Of a stretch of DNA of 64,000 nucleotides, positions 55,427-64,000 are shown piece after piece (position 1 is the stretch's first letter; each line of letters begins with the position of its first letter). Origin of the DNA: Pedobacter ginsengisoli (GTDB taxonomy: Bacteria; Bacteroidota; Bacteroidia; Sphingobacteriales; Sphingobacteriaceae); NCBI RefSeq assembly GCF_030244015.1, contig NZ_JASSYX010000001.1, positions 868,001-932,000 on the forward strand, written 5' to 3'. The position numbers and the translations under genes were made by a program. Below the pieces are notes generated by a model. That model made no database searches. It saw only the letters and a list, made by a program, of their open reading frames with translations, and had not been told where the DNA came from.

Positions 55427-57559
55427 CTAATCTTGTATCAGGGTAAAATCGATCTGTCGTTTTGCCAAATCTACTTTTTTGACTTTTACTTTAACTTCAT
55501 CACCCAACTGGTATTTTTTCTTTTTGCGCTGACCTATAATACAATAGTTTTTTTCATCCAGTACATAGAAATCATCGGCTATATCACGAAGCCTGACCAT
55601 ACCCTCACATTTGTTTTCGATGATCTCCACATACATACCCCATTCGGTAACACCTGATATGATGCCTGTAAATGTGTTGCCTATGTTTTCTTCCAGATAT
55701 TCTGCCTGTTTATATTTGATGGAGGCTCTTTCCGCATCCGCTGCCCGTTTTTCCATGGTTGAGGAATGAGAAGAGGCGGTTTCATATTCTTCTTCACTGG
55801 CGGACTTCTCGTTGTTTAAATATGCTGCAAGCAGTCTGTGTACCATTACATCAGGATAACGGCGTATAGGGGAGGTAAAATGCGTGTAATGATCAAAGGC
55901 CAATCCATAGTGACTGGTTTTCTTAGTGGTATAAACTGCCTTCGCCATAGAGCGTATCGCCAGCTGTGTCAGCACGTTCTGTTCTTTCTTACCTTCCACG
56001 TCTTCCATCAGGTAATTCAGTGACTTTGCTATTTCCTTGTCAGATTTTGTATTGATCTTGTAACCAAAGCGTGCAGCAAACAAAGCAAAATTACCGAGGT
56101 TTTCGAGGTTAGGGGAGTCGTGTGAGCGGTAAACAAAGGTGTACTTCTTTTTGCCGCTGCCTTTTTTGGAAACAAACTCCGCTACTTTCTTATTGGCCAG
56201 CAGCATAAAATCCTCTATGAGTTTATGGGCATCCTTACGTTCTTTTACATAAACTCCTATGGGTTTTCCGGTTTCATCCAGTTTGAACTTGACCTCAGTG
56301 CTCTCAAAGCTGATGGCGCCGTTCTTAAACTTCCGGTCACGCAGGACATAAGCAAGTTCATTTAATTTTAGAATTTCCTCAGCATGATCACCGGATTTGT
56401 TTTCGATCACCTCCTGAGCTTCTTCGTAACTAAACCGGCGATTGGAATGGATCACCGTACGGCCAAACCACTCTGTGATGATATTGGCCTGTTCATCCAG
56501 TTCAAATACGGCTGCAAAACAAAGTTTGTCTTCATTAGGACGCAGCGAACAGACACCATTACTTAGCCTTTCTGGCAGCATCGGGATGACACGGTCTACC
56601 AGGTATACAGAAGTCGCCCTTGCGTAGGCTTCCTTGTCGAGGTGACTGTTTGGTTTTACATAGTGAGAAACATCAGCAATGTGTACACCGATTTCATAAT
56701 TGCCATTGGGCAGTCTTTTAAAGGAGATGGCATCATCAAAATCCTTTGCATCAGCCGGATCAATAGTAAATGTTACTGTATTTCTGAAATCTTTACGTCC
56801 TTTAAGGTCATCGGCGGAAATTTCCTCAGGAATGGCATCTGCCTCCCGTTCAACTTCGGGAGGAAAAGCAAGCGGAAATCCATATTGCGCAAGAATTGCA
56901 TTCATTTCCGTATTGTTCTCGCCCTGTTCACCGAGAATAGTGGTAATCTTTCCGATAGGATTTTTAGCACCTTCAGGCCAGTCTGTAATGCTCACCTGCA
57001 CTTTCTGGCCATTTTTCGCGCCGCTCAGATCACTCAGCGGAACAAAAATGTCGTGCAGCATTTTGCGGTCATCAACATTTACAAAAGCAAAGCGGTCTGA
57101 GATCCTGATCACACCTATAAAGTCCGTCTTTGCACGTTTAATGATCTCCACTACCTCGCCTTCGTTTTTGCGCCCGCTTTTCTTGGCATAGATATAAACC
57201 TTTACCTGGTCGCCATTCAATGCATTGTGGAGTTTCCTGGCGGATACAAAAATATCCTTTTCAAATTCATCGTCCGGAACCACAAAAGCAGAACCGTCGG
57301 CAGTCATGTCCACCTTTCCGGTAACAAAGGTCTTCAAATCTTTCAGCCGGTACTTTCCCTTTTCCGGCTCCATAAAAACACCCTTTTTTTCCTGTTCCCT
57401 TAATATTTCAGAGATGGCGTCTCTTCCGGAAGGATCAGTAATGTTCAGTTTGGCAGATACCTGCTTATAATTGAGCGCCTCATTCTTGCTTTTTTCGAGA
57501 ACATCGCTAATCAATTGGACCAGAACCAGTTCTAAATGAGATGATTTATTTTTTGCCAT
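55427..57559 (-). CDS. rnr: Ribonuclease R
   Basis: 710 residues from MAKNKSSHLELV; the open frame runs 25 codons further but that part has no conserved character. Order of domains: helix-turn-helix (about 1-60), two cold-shock domains (about 70-225), the RNB catalytic domain with ITDPADAKDFDDAI-type active site (TIDPADAKDFDDAIS) and YTHFTSPIRRYPD, and a C-terminal S1 domain (FTGIISGVTEWGMYVEI). It degrades structured RNA from the 3' end. Confidence 0.95.
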   Translation of the reverse strand: MAKNKSSHLELVLVQLISDVLEKSKNEALNYKQVSAKLNITDPSGRDAISEILREQEKKGVFMEPEKGKYRLKDLKTFVTGKVDMTADGSAFVVPDDEFEKDIFVSARKLHNALNGDQVKVYIYAKKSGRKNEGEVVEIIKRAKTDFIGVIRISDRFAFVNVDDRKMLHDIFVPLSDLSGAKNGQKVQVSITDWPEGAKNPIGKITTILGEQGENNTEMNAILAQYGFPLAFPPEVEREADAIPEEISADDLKGRKDFRNTVTFTIDPADAKDFDDAISFKRLPNGNYEIGVHIADVSHYVKPNSHLDKEAYARATSVYLVDRVIPMLPERLSNGVCSLRPNEDKLCFAAVFELDEQANIITEWFGRTVIHSNRRFSYEEAQEVIENKSGDHAEEILKLNELAYVLRDRKFKNGAISFESTEVKFKLDETGKPIGVYVKERKDAHKLIEDFMLLANKKVAEFVSKKGSGKKKYTFVYRSHDSPNLENLGNFALFAARFGYKINTKSDKEIAKSLNYLMEDVEGKKEQNVLTQLAIRSMAKAVYTTKKTSHYGLAFDHYTHFTSPIRRYPDVMVHRLLAAYLNNEKSASEEEYETASSHSSTMEKRAADAERASIKYKQAEYLEENIGNTFTGIISGVTEWGMYVEIIENKCEGMVRLRDIADDFYVLDEKNYCIIGQRKKKKYQLGDEVKVKVKKVDLAKRQIDFTLIQD

Positions 57560-57666
57560 AGTAAGAATATGAATCAATCGAAGGTAACAATTTGAAGTGA
57601 TAGATTGTTGTATTTTGTACCTTTGGACAAGCAATACAAAGTCATTTAATTTACAATTGAGCCATT

Positions 57667-58617
57667 ATGATAGAAGACAGAGAAAGAAAAACAGGCAAGG
57701 AACTGCTCATGATCCTGATCAAGACAGTTATTTATTTAACCTTGTTGTATTTCTATATCAATAAGCCCGATTTTTATGTTGAGTATCCCAGGATAGACCA
57801 GATCGCTAAAGGACTAATGGTTTTTCTCGGGCCCAGTCTTGTCATTTCTATACTCAGGCTTGTGGTGATCTACTGGTACATCAGAAAGCACAGATTTAAG
57901 AACAACATCAAGGACAATTTCATTCTCGGTATCAACAGGATAGTCTCTATTTTAAACACGGTATTTTTCATGATTGCTTTGATCATCTTTTTTGGTTATA
58001 ACCCAAGAGAATTCATCACCAGCATCTCCATCGTTGCTGCAGCGATAGCGCTGACCTTTAAAGATTATGTAACCAATATGATCAATGGCCTGATCATCAT
58101 GTTTTCCGACAGGTTGTCATTGGGCGATCACATTAAGATCGGCGATCTGGAAGGGAAAATCCTGGACATAACCCTCATCAACATGATCCTTCAAAATGAG
58201 GACAGCGACATGGTCATCATTCCAAATTCACTGGCATTCAGTTCAGTGATCATCAACCAGTCCAAACAGAACACCAAAAAACTAAGCGTGGAGTTCGAAA
58301 TGTCCCTGGACAATGGATATACCCCGGAATACCTGGAAAAATACCTGGATAAGCACATTTCAGGATTTACTGAAAATATAGTCCCGGGAGGACTGACCGT
58401 AAAAACGATTTCCATCAATAAAGATGTGGCCGTATTTAAAGCAATGGTATTGTTAAAGCACTATGATAAACTTAAAGAAAGACAGATCAGAAGGACGATC
58501 AATACCGCACTCATCAGGCTGTCAGCGACATTGAAAAAAGAAGAGGAACCTACGGCAGCAAAAGAAGCGCTTAAAACAGAAAAAATAATAGAGCGTGAAG
58601 ATCCGAAGGTTATTTAA
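57667..58617 (+). CDS. Small-conductance mechanosensitive channel (MscS family)
   Basis: 316 residues. Three membrane helices (about 16-35, 43-68, 95-115) lead to the pore helix VAAAIALTFKDYVTNMINGL and the beta domain (FSDRLSLGDHIKIGDLEGKI, VIIPNSLAFSSVI). The channel opens on membrane tension to release solutes. The last 25 residues (KKEEEPTAAKEALKTEKI) are charged and variable. A -7-like TACCTTTG (57618) precedes it. The stop overlaps the convergent ABC transporter gene by 8 bases. Confidence 0.9.
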   Translation: MIEDRERKTGKELLMILIKTVIYLTLLYFYINKPDFYVEYPRIDQIAKGLMVFLGPSLVISILRLVVIYWYIRKHRFKNNIKDNFILGINRIVSILNTVFFMIALIIFFGYNPREFITSISIVAAAIALTFKDYVTNMINGLIIMFSDRLSLGDHIKIGDLEGKILDITLINMILQNEDSDMVIIPNSLAFSSVIINQSKQNTKKLSVEFEMSLDNGYTPEYLEKYLDKHISGFTENIVPGGLTVKTISINKDVAVFKAMVLLKHYDKLKERQIRRTINTALIRLSATLKKEEEPTAAKEALKTEKIIEREDPKVI

Positions 58618-60325
58618 GCGTTGTTATACCCGGTATCGCGGCAATTAGCTTTTGTGTATACTCCGCTTTAGGCCGGTTGTAGATGTCCTCCGGAAATCCT
58701 TCCTCTTCAATACGGCCTTTGTTCATGACGATCATCCGGTCCGAAATGTGTTTTACCACCGCGAGATCATGCGAAATGAAAATATAAGTCAGCCCAAACT
58801 CCTGCTGCAGCTGTCTGAGCAAGTTTAAAACCTGTGCCTGTACCGACACATCCAGAGCAGATACAGATTCATCGCAGATGATGAATTTCGGCTGAAGCGC
58901 AAGTGCCCTCGCAATCACGATACGCTGACGCTGTCCGCCCGAAAACTCATGCGGATACCGGTTAAAATGCTCTGGTTTAAGATCTACACGCTCCAGCAAA
59001 TTTAACACATGCGCCTTTCGCTGTAGATCATTGTCAAACATATTATGGACCTGAAGCGGTTCCATTAAAGCATTTCCTACGGTAAGACGTGGATTTAAAG
59101 AAGAATACGGATCCTGAAAAATGATCTGGATATCCCGTCTCATGTTCCTCAGGTCTTTTTTGTTCAGCTCCGTCACTGCCTTTCCGTCAAACAGAACCTG
59201 TCCGGAAGTCGGTTCAACAAGCCTTAAGATACTTCTTCCCAGCGTAGTTTTGCCACAGCCGGATTCCCCAACAAGGCCCAGTGTTTCCCCGGGAAACACA
59301 TCAAAACTAATCTGATCAACAGCTTTAACAAATTCTTTAGCCTTACCAAAAAGGCCGCTATTTACGGGGTACCACGTACAAAGATCTTTTACCTGGAGCA
59401 GAGGTTTTTCCGCATAAAGTTCAGCCCTTCTTTCTGCTATTTCCTGCGGAGTATAACTGTTGCGTTCCAGCAAATGGGCCACAGCCATGTCCTTGTTCTC
59501 ATTTAAAAAATCCGCTACCACCGGAAGTGCCTTTAGTAAGCGTTCAGGAGAAGGGCGGCAGGCCAGTAAACCCTTGGTATACGGATGCTGAGGGTTTCTG
59601 AACAATTCAGCAGCAGGCCCCTGTTCCACGATCCGGCCTTTATACATCACCGCAACATCATCTGCGATCTCACTGATCACCGCAAGGTCATGCGAAATAA
59701 ATATCATGGCCATGTGGCGTTCCGATTTTAGCCTGAGGAGCAATTGCAGGATGGTTTTTTGAACAGTTACATCCAGGGCGGTAGTAGGTTCATCGGCAAT
59801 CAGCAGACTTGGATTACAGCTTAGTGCCATAGCGATCATTACCCTTTGCTTCTGTCCGCCCGAAAGCTGATGCGGATAGCTTTTAAATACCTGCTCCGGG
59901 CGTGGCAGCTGTACTTCCTTAAATAAGGCAATGGTTTTAGCCTTCGCAGTTTGACTGTCAGTTTTTTGGTGTAAAATAATGGCCTCCTTAACCTGCTCGC
60001 CACAAGTAAAAACAGGATTTAATGAGGTCATAGGTTCCTGAAAGATCATAGCGATCTTATTGCCCCGGTATTTTCTGATTTCTTCAGGAGACAGGTCAAG
60101 CAGATTGATCTGCTCAAAATCTATTTCACCGCCGATCTTTGTAGCGCCGGGATCGTGCAGCCTCATGATGGAGAATGAAGTAACCGATTTACCCGATCCG
60201 GATTCCCCGACTATCCCAAGCACTTTACCGCAATCAATGCTAAAACTAACATCGCTTACTGCCTTTAACCAGGACTTGTCGTCTTTATTCAGGAATTGTA
60301 TATCAAGATTTTTAACGTCCAGCAT
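58610..60325 (-). CDS. Oligopeptide-type ABC transporter ATPase, two fused ATPase domains
   Basis: 571 residues, a fusion like GsiA or YejF. First domain: Walker A GESGSGKS (40-47), signature LSGGQKQR, Walker B LLIADEPTTALD. Second: Walker A GESGCGKT (353-360), signature FSGGQRQR, Walker B FIICDESVSALD. Both have the oligopeptide-transporter C-terminal (NPQHPYTKGLL, after the first). It powers import of peptides or glutathione-like solutes; no permease or binding protein is adjacent here. Confidence 0.93.
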   Translation of the reverse strand: MLDVKNLDIQFLNKDDKSWLKAVSDVSFSIDCGKVLGIVGESGSGKSVTSFSIMRLHDPGATKIGGEIDFEQINLLDLSPEEIRKYRGNKIAMIFQEPMTSLNPVFTCGEQVKEAIILHQKTDSQTAKAKTIALFKEVQLPRPEQVFKSYPHQLSGGQKQRVMIAMALSCNPSLLIADEPTTALDVTVQKTILQLLLRLKSERHMAMIFISHDLAVISEIADDVAVMYKGRIVEQGPAAELFRNPQHPYTKGLLACRPSPERLLKALPVVADFLNENKDMAVAHLLERNSYTPQEIAERRAELYAEKPLLQVKDLCTWYPVNSGLFGKAKEFVKAVDQISFDVFPGETLGLVGESGCGKTTLGRSILRLVEPTSGQVLFDGKAVTELNKKDLRNMRRDIQIIFQDPYSSLNPRLTVGNALMEPLQVHNMFDNDLQRKAHVLNLLERVDLKPEHFNRYPHEFSGGQRQRIVIARALALQPKFIICDESVSALDVSVQAQVLNLLRQLQQEFGLTYIFISHDLAVVKHISDRMIVMNKGRIEEEGFPEDIYNRPKAEYTQKLIAAIPGITTLK

Positions 60326-60408
60326 CAGCGGTAACAGGATAAGATTTTAATGGTATGAAATTCGGCATTAAGATACGTATTTTGTAGCCCAAATCCGGTT
60401 GTTTGTGC

Positions 60409-60416
60409 TATTTTTG
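60409..60416 (+). promoter_or_regulatory. -7 promoter element 4 bases before a start codon
   Basis: TATTTTTG fits TAnnTTTG and ends 4 bases before the ATG at 60421, so a leaderless transcript is expected if used. A TTTG lies at 60381, with a 24-base spacer, longer than usual. Confidence 0.4.
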
Positions 60417-60420
60417 CAAA

Positions 60421-61731
60421 ATGGAAAGAGAAATCCTTGATACCAAGCGCAAAGCCCTTAAGATTAACCTGAATCCAAAGATCTATGGAACTTTTGCAGA
60501 AATAGGCGCAGGGCAGGAAGTAGCCCGCAACTTTTTTACCGCAGGCGCGGCATCAGGAACAGTAGCCAAAACCATGTCGGCCTACGACATGACCTTCAGT
60601 GATGCCATTTATGGCGTGGAAGAATCCGGAAGGTATGTCAGCAAGTCGAGGTTACTGAAAATGCTCAACCACGAATACGGACTGCTTAATGAACGTCTGA
60701 GCGGAGAGAAGTATGACGACCGTACGTTCTTCGCATTTGCAGATACCGTAACCACACTCAACTACAACAAATCAAATGACCCCCACGGCTGGATAGGCTT
60801 ACGCTTTCAGACAGAGCCGGAAGGCGAGGCCAACGAGATATTTTTTCATGTGCGCTTGCTGGATACCGATGCGGCCCTTCAGCAGAACGTACTGGGAATT
60901 ATAGGCGTAAACCTGGTTTATGCCGCTTTTTATTACAACCAGGACCGCAGGGCAATGATCGAATCCCTGGCAGACAACCTCACTGTAGGTTCTGTTGAAA
61001 TAGACCTGATCTCAGTAAACGGGCCGATCTTCAGTGGTGCCGACAATATCCTGCTCAACCTCTACCTGATCGTTAAAGATTTTTCCGATGCCGCGATCTT
61101 TGATGCCCAGGGACAGCCCTGCTTGCCCAAAGACCTTTTGTACAAGAAAGACATAATGATCCTCCGGACCAAATACGCACAAAAATCCAATCCGAATTTC
61201 AGCATGCTCAACAAAGCTGTTGACCAGTTCGTACGCACAGAAAACGTGCAGGAAGAGAACCTGAGCGTGCTGATCGAGGTTCTGATGTCCAACGTGCTCT
61301 CAACGGCTGATGAATCGCAGGAGATCGACCTCAGGGCAGTAGCCAAACGTGCCGAAGAAATGTGCCGGACGGGCAACAAAGTCATCGTGTCCAACTTCGC
61401 AAGGCACAACAAACTGGCCAAATACCTGGACCGCTGCAGGCCAAAAAGCGTAGGTATATCCACCAATATCAACAACCTGAAATTCGTATTCAATTCCAGT
61501 AATTTCGGAGAGAATTATGCAAGTATGCTGCTGAGCTACGTGAGTGATATGTTCAATAAGAACGTAAAGCTGTTTGCCTATCCTTTCCTCGACAAGAAGA
61601 CCAATGAAGTCATTACGACTGCAAATATGCCGGTTACACCTGACGCAAAACCGTTGTTTGACTTTCTGATCATCAACGGCTACATCACAGACATCCAGGA
61701 TTATAGTGAAGCGGATGTAAAAACCGTTTAG
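60421..61731 (+). CDS. Conserved cytoplasmic protein of unknown function
   Basis: 436 residues from MEREILDTKRKAL (an ATG 6 codons upstream lies across the -7 element). No signal peptide or membrane segment. A well-conserved N-terminal stretch LNPKIYGTFAEIGAGQEVAR with FFTAGAASGTVAKTMSAYDM resembles a family found widely in Bacteroidota and some other phyla, to which database names vary and are unreliable. No catalytic motif is recognised. Convergent with a GNAT gene. Confidence 0.8.
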   Translation: MEREILDTKRKALKINLNPKIYGTFAEIGAGQEVARNFFTAGAASGTVAKTMSAYDMTFSDAIYGVEESGRYVSKSRLLKMLNHEYGLLNERLSGEKYDDRTFFAFADTVTTLNYNKSNDPHGWIGLRFQTEPEGEANEIFFHVRLLDTDAALQQNVLGIIGVNLVYAAFYYNQDRRAMIESLADNLTVGSVEIDLISVNGPIFSGADNILLNLYLIVKDFSDAAIFDAQGQPCLPKDLLYKKDIMILRTKYAQKSNPNFSMLNKAVDQFVRTENVQEENLSVLIEVLMSNVLSTADESQEIDLRAVAKRAEEMCRTGNKVIVSNFARHNKLAKYLDRCRPKSVGISTNINNLKFVFNSSNFGENYASMLLSYVSDMFNKNVKLFAYPFLDKKTNEVITTANMPVTPDAKPLFDFLIINGYITDIQDYSEADVKTV

Positions 61732-61739
61732 GTATCCTG

Positions 61740-62174
61740 TTATTTATAAATATTTGGGACTGCAATACCCATTAGCCTTTCCGGATTTTCAATAGCCTTA
61801 AAGCCAAACTGCGCATACAACCCATGGGCATCGAGGGTACCCAGCATATACCTTCTCAGACCCTGAAGATCCGGGTGAAATAACATAAGGGACATCAATT
61901 TTTTAGACAAACCGAGTCCGCGGTAAGGTTCCAGCACATAAACATCAGCCAGGTAGCCAAAAGTAGCTTTGTCTGTGATCCAGCGCGCAAAACCAATCTG
62001 TTTGGTCTCTTTGTAGATCCCAAAGCATAATGAATTTTCAACGGATCTTTTTACCACCTCAGGGGGAATACCCTTCGCCCAATAAGAATCGTTAGAAAGG
62101 TAATGATGTATAGCCGCAACATCCAACAGTCGTTTATCATCAGAAAAGATGAAGCCATTTTCTTCAATCTCCAT
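61740..62174 (-). CDS. GNAT-family N-acetyltransferase
   Basis: 144 residues from MEIEENGF; its ATG overlaps the yajQ stop as TAATG, which supports this start over the longer frame (62228). The acetyl-CoA site is VYVLEPYRGLGLSKKLMSLM (motif A, with RGLGL), followed by YAQFGFKAIE. The substrate is unknown. Translationally coupled to yajQ. Confidence 0.88.
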   Translation of the reverse strand: MEIEENGFIFSDDKRLLDVAAIHHYLSNDSYWAKGIPPEVVKRSVENSLCFGIYKETKQIGFARWITDKATFGYLADVYVLEPYRGLGLSKKLMSLMLFHPDLQGLRRYMLGTLDAHGLYAQFGFKAIENPERLMGIAVPNIYK

Positions 62175-62665
62175 TAGCTCCTCATGTTGATGTATTGCAA
62201 AGGCTGGCCGAAGTCTTCTTTTCGGCACAATGCGATCACTGCCTGCAGGTCGTCAATATTTTTGCTCTGTACACGTACCTGATCATCCATAATGGAGGCC
62301 TGGGCCTTAGATCCGCTGGCTTTTATCTTCGCTACTATTTTCTTGGCCGTTTCTTTATCAATGCCTTCCTTTATAGAGACTTCCTTTCTGATCATATTTC
62401 CGGAAGCATATTGCTCCTTTCCAAAGTCCAGGCTGCTGGCGTCCAGGTTCTGTTTGATCATTTTGGAGATAATGGCATCAGTAATGGCTTTCAGGCGCAT
62501 ATCATCTTCAGTGACGATCGTGATGACATTGGTCTTCTTGTCATGATCTATCGTACTTTTAGACGAACTGAAGTCATAGCGGTTCAGAATTTCCTTTTTG
62601 GCATTATTCATCGCATTGTCAAATGTTTGCGAATCCACCTTACTTACAATATCGAAACTGGGCAT
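62174..62665 (-). CDS. YajQ-family (DUF520) nucleotide-binding protein
   Basis: 163 residues, family-typical length. Begins MPSFDIVSKVDSQTFDNAMN and contains EILNRYDFSSSKSTIDHDK and the C-terminal DDQVRVQSKNIDDLQAVI. Members bind cyclic di-GMP or other nucleotides, and some work with transcription factors; function in Bacteroidota is not defined. Precedes the GNAT gene. Confidence 0.93.
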   Translation of the reverse strand: MPSFDIVSKVDSQTFDNAMNNAKKEILNRYDFSSSKSTIDHDKKTNVITIVTEDDMRLKAITDAIISKMIKQNLDASSLDFGKEQYASGNMIRKEVSIKEGIDKETAKKIVAKIKASGSKAQASIMDDQVRVQSKNIDDLQAVIALCRKEDFGQPLQYINMRS

Positions 62666-62788
62666 GATTATAGCTTTATAGTAAAAAATATATTATTTTT
62701 AGGTAAATGTTCATTTTACCTGTACAAAAAAACGAAAATTATGTGAAACCATCACGTGTTTTCAGGTATAAAATAGAAATCAGAGCTT

Positions 62789-63391
62789 ATGAAAACCAAT
62801 AAACCAAAAGTTGAAAAAAAAATTGCGAAGAAAGCAGCAAAAAAAGAACTTGAAAAAAGTCTTACTAAGAAATTCCTGGAGGCAGTTAAACACCTGGGAC
62901 ATGATGCTGAACGAATAGGAAAGGATATAGAGATCGCAGGCAAGTTCGTAGCTAAGAAATTGTCAAAGAGATTTAAAAGCGTAAAATCCGCCGTTGAGAA
63001 TAAGATTGAAGAAGTAAACACTACCACCAGAGAAGCCGGCAAAAAGAGCGAAACCGTTAAAAAAAATGCTGTTAAGGGTGCTAAAAATGCAAAAAGAGTA
63101 GTTAAAAAAGCAGCTGCTAAAGCCAAACCAAGTGTACAAAGTGTTAAAGTTGCCGCAATTGCAACAGAAGAAAAGGCTGCCAAGGCGATTGCCAGGCCGG
63201 TAGCGAAAGCAGTTACGGCTGCGAAACCGGTAGCGCAGGCTGCAGTAAAAAAAGGCGCTGAAGTTAAAAGGAATGTAACAGCTGCGGTCAATACAGTGGC
63301 AGCCAAGGCACCGGTTAAAAAACCTGCGGTATCCAAACCTGCGGTATCCAAACCGGCAGCTAAAAAAACACAAGCGGCAAAAAAGAGCTAA
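62789..63391 (+). CDS. Lys/Ala-rich histone H1-like protein
   Basis: 200 residues, very basic. A short mixed N-terminal part (about 18-75, KELEKSLTKKFLEAVKHLGH) is followed by Ala/Lys/Val-rich repeats and a tail with PAVSKPAVSKPAAKK. Such proteins bind DNA and compact the nucleoid, like eukaryotic H1 tails. A 15-bp tandem repeat (AAACCTGCGGTATCC twice, 63320-63349) encodes KPAVS and could vary in copy number. The N-terminal part might be a separate DNA-binding or ribosome-related fold; I cannot name it. Confidence 0.8.
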   Translation: MKTNKPKVEKKIAKKAAKKELEKSLTKKFLEAVKHLGHDAERIGKDIEIAGKFVAKKLSKRFKSVKSAVENKIEEVNTTTREAGKKSETVKKNAVKGAKNAKRVVKKAAAKAKPSVQSVKVAAIATEEKAAKAIARPVAKAVTAAKPVAQAAVKKGAEVKRNVTAAVNTVAAKAPVKKPAVSKPAVSKPAAKKTQAAKKS

Positions 63392-63500
63392 AAAAGTTAA
63401 AATTAATTTTATCTCTGAGCAATAATTAACAATTATTTAACAATAGAATGCGCAGTTTTGAGCGTTCCCGCCTTAAACGGGGATTCTTTCATCATTATAC

Positions 63501-64000
63501 ATGACAAAAAAAAAAGCACCGTTTCTAAACCGGGAGATCAGTTGGTTATATTTCAACGAGCGGGTCTTGCAGGAAGCTGCAGATGAAACAGTACCGCTTA
63601 TTGAACGTATAAAATTTCTATCTATCTTTTCATCCAATCTCGAAGAATTCTATAGGGTCAGGGTTGCAACTTTGAGCCGCCTGTCCAACCTGAACGATAA
63701 AACAAAAGCGCTTTTAGGCTTCAATCCTAAAAAGATGCTCAATGAGATCAAGAACATCGTAGTCAGGCAGGAACGTAAATTTGAGCTGTTGTTCCAGGCC
63801 ACCCTCATCAATGAACTGGCTCAAAACAGGATTTTTATCCTCAATGAAACCCAGTTGAATGTATCGAGAGGAGAATTTGTGCGGGAACACTTCAGGGACA
63901 GGATCCTATCGACCCTTGTCCCCATTATGCTGGATCTGGACAAACCCTTTCCTGAGCTGAAGGACAGGTACCTGTATTTCTTTGTGCGGCTGTCCAGAAA
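63501..64000 (+). CDS. ppk1: Polyphosphate kinase 1, N-terminal part (3' end outside window)
   Basis: About 166 residues are visible from ATG 63501; reading frame is open to the window end. The N-terminal domain matches PPK1: LNREISWLYFNERVLQEA, then FLSIFSSNLEEFYRVRVATL. The enzyme makes polyphosphate from ATP on the membrane. The catalytic His lies beyond the window. A run of ten A bases (63506-63515) in codons 2 to 5 could cause slippage. Confidence 0.93.
   Translation, partial: MTKKKAPFLNREISWLYFNERVLQEAADETVPLIERIKFLSIFSSNLEEFYRVRVATLSRLSNLNDKTKALLGFNPKKMLNEIKNIVVRQERKFELLFQATLINELAQNRIFILNETQLNVSRGEFVREHFRDRILSTLVPIMLDLDKPFPELKDRYLYFFVRLSR

Noticed and set aside
1..64000. CRISPR arrays, tRNA, rRNA, intact insertion sequences or prophage
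   Set aside because: No regularly spaced repeats, tRNA-like cloverleaf, rRNA segment or transposase/integrase motif was seen by eye; short ones could be missed.

Overview
The window looks like a chromosomal segment from a Bacteroidota bacterium of the Sphingobacteriaceae, most like Pedobacter. Support: two SusC/SusD outer-membrane systems (one with a FecR anti-sigma factor and ECF sigma factor), DUF4843, PKD-like and TlpA/DUF4369 lipoproteins, a periplasmic-propeller sensor kinase, generally weak Shine-Dalgarno sites, and several promoters of the phylum type (TTTG, 19-20 nt, TAnnTTTG). No rRNA, tRNA, CRISPR array, intact transposase or phage gene was seen.

Layout. 1-2.4 kb: end of an OmpA-family gene and a duplicated trypsin-fold/PDZ protease. 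2.4-14.9 kb, mostly minus strand: a polysaccharide- or peptide-type utilisation locus (GH43, ECF sigma factor, FecR, SusC with STN domain, SusD, DUF4843, PKD-like lipoprotein, TlpA), with a plus-strand esterase lying between sigma factor and FecR. 15.0-26.9 kb: a plus-strand operon (SusC, SusD, three paralogous DoxX-like membrane proteins, phytoene-desaturase-type flavoprotein, YeiH-type putative sulfate exporter). 26.9-32.3 kb: a GH92 remnant, OsmC, DUF1080, a flavoprotein with Rieske domain, DUF4142 and Hsp20. 32.4-38.1 kb: xylose catabolism (symporter, xylA, xylB, divergent LacI-type regulator). 38.1-43 kb: tetR-fabF pair, acyl-CoA carboxylase beta subunit, thioredoxin reductase. 43-53.5 kb: GH20 hexosaminidase, two-component system, AraC-type regulator, a second ECF sigma factor and a dicarboxylate/amino-acid symporter. 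53.5-64 kb: housekeeping genes (rplU-rpmA, prenyl diphosphate synthase, RNase R, MscS, oligopeptide ABC ATPase, YajQ, histone-like protein, start of polyphosphate kinase).

The most striking item lies upstream of the 15-27 kb operon. A good promoter (15007-15037), flanked by a palindrome (14983-15003), is followed by a 31-codon ORF (15069-15164) with four consecutive cysteine codons near its end, and then by a terminator-like hairpin (15183-15215) about 85 nt before susC. A short segment just after the leader stop codon can pair with the left arm of that hairpin. This is the layout of a ribosome-stalling attenuator responding to cysteine supply. Together with the DoxX-like proteins and the YeiH-type transporter it suggests a sulfur-scavenging SusCD operon switched on when cysteine is scarce. 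The layout is read directly from sequence; function and response are inference.

The carbohydrate genes fit together: GH43 and the esterase could release pentoses and acyl groups from hemicellulose, and the xylose symporter, isomerase and xylulokinase would use the xylose.
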